Made by a program: the position numbers and the translations under genes
Part shown: in pieces, positions 28,324-32,812 of the stretch
Layout of the letters: each line of letters opens with the position of its first letter
Position numbering within the stretch: the first letter of the stretch is position 1
The notes under the pieces: model-generated
What the model saw: the letters and a program-made list of their open reading frames with translations, nothing else
Databases searched by the model: none
Told to the model about the DNA's origin: nothing
Assembly (NCBI GenBank): GCA_025358155.1
Contig: JANYKR010000100.1
Coordinates: forward strand, 1-32,812
Reading direction: 5' to 3'
DNA length: 32,812 bases
DNA from: Betaproteobacteria bacterium
GTDB taxonomy: Bacteria; Pseudomonadota; Gammaproteobacteria; Burkholderiales; Burkholderiaceae_C

Positions 28324-28845
28324 ATGTTGATCACTGCACCCTGCGTCGTCAGCCTGACCTGGCGCCTGGCCGATGCCCAGGACCAGGCCATCGACGACCT
28401 CACCGAGCCGCTTGAATTCTTTTACGGCGGCCATGATTTGCTGCCCAAGCTGGAGGAGGCGCTGGCCGCCCAGCGCAGCGGTTTCGAGTGCGACCTGCAC
28501 CTGGAGCCCGAGCACGGCTTTGGCGATTACGACGCCGAGCTGGTGTGTTTCGAGGCCCGCTCGCTGTTGCCCGAGCACCTGGAGGTGGGCATGCAGTTCG
28601 ACGGCCTGCCCGAGGGCGCCGCCACCACCGGCATGGCGCCCGGCTTGATCTACACCATCACCGAGGTGTACCCCTCCCATGTGGTGCTGGATGGCAACCA
28701 CCCGCTGGCCGGCATTGCGCTGCGGCTGGCTGTCAAGGTCTGCGGCGTGCGTGAGGCCAGCCCCGACGAACTGGCGGCCCGCACGGTGTCGGAGAGTGCG
28801 CTGAGCGTGGTGACGGCTGCAACGCCGTCTCAGCACCTGCACTGA
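28324..28845 (+). CDS. SlyD-like FKBP-type peptidyl-prolyl isomerase
   Basis: A 173-residue FKBP with the SlyD pattern: VVSLTWRLADAQDQAIDDLT, PLEFFYGGHDLLPKLEEALA, a chaperone flap inserted in the FKBP fold (EPEHGFGDYDAELV to VGMQFDGLPEG), and DGNHPLAGIALRLAVKVCGV, which is the conserved end of the domain. The ATG at 28324 is preferred over the open frame from 28186, which overlaps the divergent gene. Unlike E. coli SlyD there is no His/Cys-rich metal-binding tail; the protein ends with a short Ser/Thr-rich segment, as in SlpA-like or trimmed SlyD forms. Stop lies 38 bases before the dut stop (convergent). Confidence 0.85.
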   Translation: MLITAPCVVSLTWRLADAQDQAIDDLTEPLEFFYGGHDLLPKLEEALAAQRSGFECDLHLEPEHGFGDYDAELVCFEARSLLPEHLEVGMQFDGLPEGAATTGMAPGLIYTITEVYPSHVVLDGNHPLAGIALRLAVKVCGVREASPDELAARTVSESALSVVTAATPSQHLH

Positions 28846-28883
28846 GTCCGGCACTGCGCAGGGCGGTCCGGTCGAGCGGCCGA

Positions 28884-29339
28884 TCAAGCCTTGCCGGTGG
28901 ACCCGAAACCGCCCTCGCCGCGCACGCTGGTCGCAAAATCGTCGACCTGCCGAAACACCGCCTGCACCACCGGCACGATCACCAGCTGTGCCAGCCGCTC
29001 CATCGGCGCCAGCGTGAAGGGCACGGCGCCCCGGTTCCAGCAACTCACCATCAGCGGGCCCTGGTAGTCGCTGTCGATCAGGCCGACCAGGTTGCCCAGC
29101 ACGATGCCGTGCTTGTGGCCCAGACCGGAGCGCGGCAGGATCACCGCCGCCAGGCCGGGGTCAGCGATGTGGATCGACAGACCGGTCGGGATCAGCACAG
29201 TCTGGCCGGGTTCGATCACCAGCGCGGTCTCGATGCAGGCGCGCAAGTCCAGGCCGGCGCTGCCCGGCGTGGCGTAGGCCGGCAGGTGCGCGGCCATGCG
29301 GGCATCGAGCAGCTTCAGGTCGATGTGTGCGGCCGTCAT
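28884..29339 (-). CDS. dut: Deoxyuridine 5'-triphosphate nucleotidohydrolase (dUTPase)
   Basis: Dut hydrolyses dUTP to dUMP and pyrophosphate, keeping uracil out of DNA and feeding dTMP synthesis. All five trimeric-dUTPase motifs are present in the 151 residues: [10 protein letters not shown] (25-34), [10 protein letters not shown] (69-78), [13 protein letters not shown] (82-94) with the catalytic Asp, RLAQLVI (115-121), and the C-terminal [10 protein letters not shown] (140-149). Its ATG overlaps the coaBC stop as ATGA, the strongest coupling sign in the window; coaBC-dut is a common pair. Confidence 0.97.
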   Translation of the reverse strand: MTAAHIDLKLLDARMAAHLPAYATPGSAGLDLRACIETALVIEPGQTVLIPTGLSIHIADPGLAAVILPRSGLGHKHGIVLGNLVGLIDSDYQGPLMVSCWNRGAVPFTLAPMERLAQLVIVPVVQAVFRQVDDFATSVRGEGGFGSTGKA

Positions 29340-30577
29340 GCCGGGCTGCCCGACCGGCCCAGCCGTTCGGCGATCTCGCGCACCAGCTCACGCGCCAGGC
29401 TGAGCTTGTCGGCGGTGGGCAGTGCACGTTCGCCCTCGGCGTCGATCAGCAGCAGGCTGTTGTCATCCCGACCAAAGGTCGCGGGGCCCAGATTGCCCAC
29501 CACCAGCGGCAGGTGCTTGCGCACCAGCTTTTCGCGGGCATGGCGCGCAACGTCCTGGCTCTCGGCGGCAAAGCCGACGCAAAACGGCGGCGGGTTCAGC
29601 CGCGCGACAGAGGCCAGGATGTCGGGGTTCTCGGTAAAAGCCAGTGTGGGCACCACGCCAGAGCCGTCTTTCTTGATCTTCTGGTCGGCCGCCGTCACCG
29701 GCCGCCAATCGGCCACCGCAGCGGTGCCGACAAACACGTCAAAACCGGGCGCCAGCGGCAGCACCGCATCGAACATCTGCAGCGCGCTTTGCACGTCGAT
29801 GCGACGCACATGGCGCGGGGTGGCCAGCGCAACCGGGCCGGCCACCAGGGTGACCTCGGCACCCGCCTCCTGCGCGGCGCGGGCGATGGCAAAACCCATC
29901 TTGCCCGACGACCGGTTGGTGATGCCGCGCACCGGATCGATCGGCTCGAAGGTGGGCCCGGCGGTGATCAGCAAGCGCTTGCCGGCCAGCAGCTTGGGCT
30001 GAAAGAAGGCGATCAGCTCATCGCGCAGCTCGGTGGCTTCAAGCATGCGACCGTCGCCGACTTCACCGCAGGCCTGGTCGCCGCTGCCCGGGCCCAGCAG
30101 CAAGGCGCCATCGGCCAGCACTTGGGCCACATTGCGCCGGGTGGCGGGGTGGGCCCACATCTCGCGGTTCATGGCCGGCGCCAACAGCAGCGGGCAGGAC
30201 TCGACGGGCCGGGCGATGCACAGCAGCGACAGCATCTCGTCCGCACGGCCTTGTGCGATCTGGGCGATGAAGTCAGCCGAGGCCGGCGCCACCAGGATCG
30301 CATCGGCCTCACGGCTCAGGTTGATGTGCGCCATGTTGTTGGGCTCGCGCGCGTCCCACTGGCTGGTGACCACCGGCAGACCCGAGAGCGCCTGCATCGT
30401 CACCGGGGTGATGAAGTGGCAGGCGGCGTCGGTCATCACCACTTGAACGCTGGCGCCAGCGCGGGTCAGCTCGCGCAGCAGCTCGGCCGATTTGTAGCAA
30501 GCGATGCCGCCGGACAGGCCGAGCACGAGATGACGACCACCCAGCGGCAGCGTCGAATGGGGGACGGGGATCGACAT
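29336..30577 (-). CDS. coaBC: Bifunctional phosphopantothenoylcysteine decarboxylase / phosphopantothenate-cysteine ligase
   Basis: CoaBC carries out two steps from 4'-phosphopantothenate to phosphopantetheine in coenzyme A synthesis. The 413-residue protein starts [16 protein letters not shown]; the frame runs open to 30799 but that part overlaps the yecA-like gene. The CoaC flavoprotein half (about 1-195) has [15 protein letters not shown], His84 in MAHINLS, the PAMN motif (134-137), and Cys170 in [14 protein letters not shown]. The CoaB half (about 198-413) has [28 protein letters not shown] and the KIKKDG lysine loop. The start is 10 bases after the yecA-like gene stop, and the stop overlaps the dut ATG. 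Confidence 0.96.
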   Translation of the reverse strand: MSIPVPHSTLPLGGRHLVLGLSGGIACYKSAELLRELTRAGASVQVVMTDAACHFITPVTMQALSGLPVVTSQWDAREPNNMAHINLSREADAILVAPASADFIAQIAQGRADEMLSLLCIARPVESCPLLLAPAMNREMWAHPATRRNVAQVLADGALLLGPGSGDQACGEVGDGRMLEATELRDELIAFFQPKLLAGKRLLITAGPTFEPIDPVRGITNRSSGKMGFAIARAAQEAGAEVTLVAGPVALATPRHVRRIDVQSALQMFDAVLPLAPGFDVFVGTAAVADWRPVTAADQKIKKDGSGVVPTLAFTENPDILASVARLNPPPFCVGFAAESQDVARHAREKLVRKHLPLVVGNLGPATFGRDDNSLLLIDAEGERALPTADKLSLARELVREIAERLGRSGSPA

Positions 30578-30587
30578 GGCGGGCGCG

Positions 30588-31364
30588 TCAGGCTGCGGCA
30601 GCGCCGTGGCACTTCTTGAACTTCTTGCCGCTGCCACAGGGGCACGGGTCGTTGCGGCCGGGTTTGGCGCCAACCCGCCGGGTTGCGGGCTTGGGGCCAT
30701 GGTCCAGCCAGTACAGCCGCAGGTCTTGCGCCGCGTAGCAGGCGTCGTCGACCAACTGGTCGCGCTCCAGCGTCTCGCCGGGATAGTAAATCTTGGCATG
30801 CTCGGCCAAATCGGCCGGTCGCAGCACCAGCGCCAACACCCGGCTCAGGCAATCGTCGTACCAGCGGCCCTCTTCCGTCTCCAGGTCAGGATCAGGCCAA
30901 TCTTCGGCAAAGGCGTCGATGGCTTCAGAGAATCCCTCGGCCCAGAGCGCGCCGGTGTGCAGCAGCTCCTCGGCCTCCTCGGCCGTCATGTGGCCGCCCT
31001 CCACCACTTCGGCGCGGGCGGCAGCGTCGTAGCTCAGCATCAGCGGCGCCAGGCGCAGGCCTTCGGGGTCGTCAACCAGCGAGGCCGGGTCGAGCTGGCT
31101 GGCCACCACATTCCAGCGGCCAATCAGCGCGGCCATGGCCTGCTCGACCTCGACCGGATCGGCAAACGCCCGCTCGAAGGCATCGCCGAACATTGCCGGC
31201 AGCCATTCGGACGGCAGGATCACCCGGGGGCCGGACAGCAGCGCGGTGATGTAGCCGTCCACCCACTCGAGCGAGACGTCGGCGCCGAAGCCGGCCAGGC
31301 GGTCGCAGACTTTCTCCAGCGCTTCGAGCTCGGCCTCGGTGCTGTTGCGGGCGGTGCGGCTCAT
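30588..31364 (-). CDS. UPF0149/YecA-family protein with SEC-C metal-binding tail
   Basis: The 258 residues contain an N-terminal UPF0149 helical domain ([31 protein letters not shown]) and end with the zinc-binding SEC-C motif [18 protein letters not shown], where C-x-C-x8-C-H ligands are intact. SecA and YchJ carry the same tail, and E. coli YecA has been linked to ribosome/SecA contact; for this protein the role is inferred only. A GGAGG lies close upstream of the ATG. It heads the leftward yecA-like/coaBC/dut run, with coaBC starting 10 bases after its stop. Confidence 0.88.
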   Translation of the reverse strand: MSRTARNSTEAELEALEKVCDRLAGFGADVSLEWVDGYITALLSGPRVILPSEWLPAMFGDAFERAFADPVEVEQAMAALIGRWNVVASQLDPASLVDDPEGLRLAPLMLSYDAAARAEVVEGGHMTAEEAEELLHTGALWAEGFSEAIDAFAEDWPDPDLETEEGRWYDDCLSRVLALVLRPADLAEHAKIYYPGETLERDQLVDDACYAAQDLRLYWLDHGPKPATRRVGAKPGRNDPCPCGSGKKFKKCHGAAAA

Positions 31365-31492
31365 GTCGGCCTCCGGGCTGTCGTGGTGGCCGTTGCGCAG
31401 GCCGCTGTGGCGGCCGCTGCGGTGGCGGTTTCGGTGGCCGCTGCGGGCGACGAAGGCGCAGCGGCGCTGCGCGGGCGGTGGAGGTCAATCAT
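31361..31492 (-). CDS. Possible short coupled ORF (43 residues) ahead of the yecA-like gene
   Basis: A minus-strand ATG opens [20 protein letters not shown] and continues as Ala/Thr low complexity to a TGA that overlaps the yecA-like ATG as ATGA. The ATGA overlap and ATG start argue for a translated leader peptide; the low complexity and repeated GGCCGCTGCGG-type DNA argue for chance. No family is recognised. Confidence 0.22.
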   Translation of the reverse strand: MIDLHRPRSAAAPSSPAAATETATAAAATAACATATTTARRPT

Positions 31493-31569
31493 GGCGGCAT
31501 CCGAGGTGCAGAGCTTTCGATTGTGACCCGGCAAACTGCCCAAGGCGCCAGCCACATCGGGGCCGCAGG

Positions 31570-32124
31570 TCAGGCGCCGGGCGACCAGCGCGGCGGATTC
31601 GGGTGCATTCGCGCCATCGACACCGAGTCCACGTACTGGCCGTCGCGCAGCGCGAAGCCGATGTGCAGGCCCTCCCGCAAAAAGCCACAGCGCTGGTACA
31701 GCGCGATGGCGCGCGCGTTGTCGGCAAACACGCTCAACTCCAGCCGCAGCACCTGGCCCCAGCGGTCGGCCCAATCGCACAGCGCCTGCATCAGCGCGGT
31801 GCCCACGCCCTGCCCTTGCGCCTCGGGCAGCACTGAAATGCCCAGCACCATCGCATGGCGGCGGCGCAGTGCAGCGCCGGCCGGGTGCAAGCCTGCACTG
31901 GCCACCACCTGTGGCTCGCCATGGTCGTCGGGCCGCTCGACCACCAGCATCAGATCGGGCTTGCCCAGCGCCAACATGTCGGTCAGCCGGGCCTGCCACA
32001 GCGCCTCGCTGGTGTAGGGCGTTTGCATCAGGTTGGGCAGCACGTCGGGATGGCCCATGATCCGGGCCAGCGCGGCGGCGTCGCCCAGCACGGCACGGCG
32101 GATATGAAGCGGCGCAATCGTCAT
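31570..32124 (-). CDS. GNAT-family N-acetyltransferase, YhhY-like
   Basis: The 184-residue protein begins MTIAPLHIRRAVLGDAAAL. It has the GNAT acetyl-CoA loop, LGISVLPEAQGQGVGTALM (Q-x-x-G-x-G type), and the final strands VFADNARAIALYQRCGF and ALRDGQYVDSVSMARM, which closely match YhhY/AaaT, an L-amino-acid N-acetyltransferase. HPDVLPNLMQTPYTSEALW is also in YhhY position. An in-frame ATG at 32169 would add 15 residues; neither start has a clear ribosome site. Substrate is uncertain. Confidence 0.88.
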   Translation of the reverse strand: MTIAPLHIRRAVLGDAAALARIMGHPDVLPNLMQTPYTSEALWQARLTDMLALGKPDLMLVVERPDDHGEPQVVASAGLHPAGAALRRRHAMVLGISVLPEAQGQGVGTALMQALCDWADRWGQVLRLELSVFADNARAIALYQRCGFLREGLHIGFALRDGQYVDSVSMARMHPNPPRWSPGA

Positions 32125-32278
32125 GGCAGAGTCTTGGGAGTTGAGCCGAGAGGGCTGGGTTGCCGACATGTTGTGGCAGGCCGGGCGCAGGCGTCAACCG
32201 TAGACGCAGCCCTGCGCTGCCGGCTGCAGCGCCTGAACGACAATGCGGGTTGACCATCACCACGACAAGACAGCCACC

Positions 32279-32551
32279 ATGAGCATGAAAAAGACCGACC
32301 TCGTCCGCCAGCTGGAGAGCAAGCTCGAGGGTCAACGCCAGCGCGCTGCGACGCCCGGCCGTTTTGGCACCGACGCAGCTGCGCCGCTGGACCGCAAGGA
32401 GCAGCGCCGTATCGACTCTGCCGCAGGTTTGGTGCCGTTTGCCTGCAAGCTGCCGGCCACGCTGACTGCGCAGCTGAGCGAGCGCGCCGCCAGCCATGCA
32501 GGGGGCATCAATGGCCTGGTGGCCGAGTTGCTGACACGCGGCTTGGCCTGA
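32279..32551 (+). CDS. Small conserved protein of unknown function
   Basis: A 90-residue basic protein, MSMKKTDLVRQLESKLEGQR, followed by PGRFGTDAAAPLDRKEQRRID, GLVPFACKLPATL and a C-terminal helix GGINGLVAELLTRGLA. The pattern MSMKKTDL... DRKEQRR... GLVPFA.KL is one I know from Burkholderiales proteins of unknown role; the C-terminal part has a ribbon-helix-helix-like or CopG-like flavour, but this is a guess. The ATG at 32285 is an alternative. The frame could also start at 32243. It is divergent from the acetyltransferase gene and convergent with alaS. Confidence 0.72.
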   Translation: MSMKKTDLVRQLESKLEGQRQRAATPGRFGTDAAAPLDRKEQRRIDSAAGLVPFACKLPATLTAQLSERAASHAGGINGLVAELLTRGLA

Positions 32552-32615
32552 TTGAAGCGGGGCGCTGGCCAGCGCTCCGGCCTCGCCCTGACAGGCCAGT
32601 GCCAGCCGGCACTCA

Positions 32616-32637
32616 GGGGCCTGCCAGCGCAGGCCCC
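32616..32637 (-). other. Perfect 8-pair hairpin downstream of alaS
   Basis: GGGGCCTG-CCAGCG-CAGGCCCC lies 18 bases beyond the alaS stop. It is a candidate transcription-stopping structure for the convergent genes but has no T-run on either side. A 14-base perfect palindrome, GCGGGCCGGCCCGC (32642-32655), adjoins the stop. Confidence 0.45.
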
Positions 32638-32655
32638 GCACGCGGGCCGGCCCGC

Positions 32656-32812
32656 TCAGGTCCGCTCGCGCACCCAGCCCACCACCGAGGCCAACGCTGA
32701 GGCCAGCTTGTCCGGCTCGGTGCCACCGGCCATCGCCAGATCGGGCTTGCCGCCGCCCTTGCCACCCACTTGCTGGGCCACAAAGTTGACCAGCTCACCA
32801 GCCTTGAGCCGG
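32656..32812 (-). CDS. alaS: Alanyl-tRNA synthetase, C-terminal fragment (runs off the right edge)
   Basis: The last 51 codons and TGA of a gene whose 5' part is outside the window. The translated end, [20 protein letters not shown] then [16 protein letters not shown] and [11 protein letters not shown], is the C-Ala/DHHA1 tail of AlaRS: the [15 protein letters not shown] glycine loop is diagnostic. AlaRS charges tRNA-Ala and edits mischarged tRNA; only the tail is visible here. The piece is in frame with no interruption. Confidence 0.93.
   Translation of the reverse strand, partial: RLKAGELVNFVAQQVGGKGGGKPDLAMAGGTEPDKLASALASVVGWVRERT

Noticed and set aside
27069-28415. A 448-codon plus-strand frame opposite the RoxA-like gene
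   Set aside because: Antisense shadow; the minus strand has the intact HxD...H iron triad and normal family length.
31361-32641. A 426-codon minus frame spanning the acetyltransferase region
   Set aside because: It overlaps the real acetyltransferase in another frame and is Arg/Ala/Gly-rich without motifs; only its last 43 codons are kept as a doubtful leader ORF.

Overview
The window is high-GC, densely coded bacterial DNA. Its gene content (a pepA-holC pair, lptF/lptG, a CysB-type LysR regulator, an Fnr/Crp protein of the type common in Comamonadaceae-like bacteria, coaBC-dut, alaS) points to a betaproteobacterium of the order Burkholderiales. The genus cannot be fixed from sequence reading alone. 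No tRNA, rRNA, CRISPR array, insertion sequence or prophage gene was seen.

Positions 12-1308: a short-chain dehydrogenase of the 3-hydroxyacyl-CoA dehydrogenase type, then a wrecked RelE/HigB-HigA toxin-antitoxin module abutting the 3' end of glgA. Positions 1305-12823: a complete glycogen locus. glgC-glgA run leftward and glgP-glgB-glgX-malQ run rightward. The two arms diverge from a 263-base interval that contains ten copies of a 9-base tandem repeat ending exactly at the glgP start codon. Together the genes make ADP-glucose, polymerise and branch it, then phosphorolyse, debranch and recycle the glucan.

Positions 12861-19979: a shared bidirectional terminator, a branched-chain amino-acid-type ABC binding protein, holC and pepA (leftward), then lptF-lptG (lipopolysaccharide export permeases), cbiX (sirohydrochlorin chelatase) and a CysB-family regulator (rightward). 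The last two suggest a link to siroheme and sulfur assimilation.

Positions 19988-24482: a YbdL-type methionine aminotransferase, a FimV-like single-pass membrane protein, and a class II aldolase/adducin-like protein divergent from a Crp/Fnr regulator. Positions 24483-26500 are the least tightly coded part: a decayed-looking spacer, one conserved protein of unknown function, an orphan Fnr-like palindrome, and a small alanine-rich lipoprotein with a strong terminator and an unusual 14-base triple repeat in its leader.

Positions 26507-32812: an unknown protein paired with a RoxA/YcfD-type ribosomal oxygenase, a divergent SlyD-like prolyl isomerase, a leftward yecA-like/coaBC/dut run (SEC-C protein, coenzyme A biosynthesis, dUTPase), a YhhY-like acetyltransferase, a small conserved protein, and the last 51 codons of alaS running off the right edge. 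The window is mostly ordinary core genome. The less ordinary signals are the toxin-antitoxin wreck, the two tandem-repeat leaders, and the loosely coded stretch around 24.5-26.5 kb. I found no convincing new multi-gene system.
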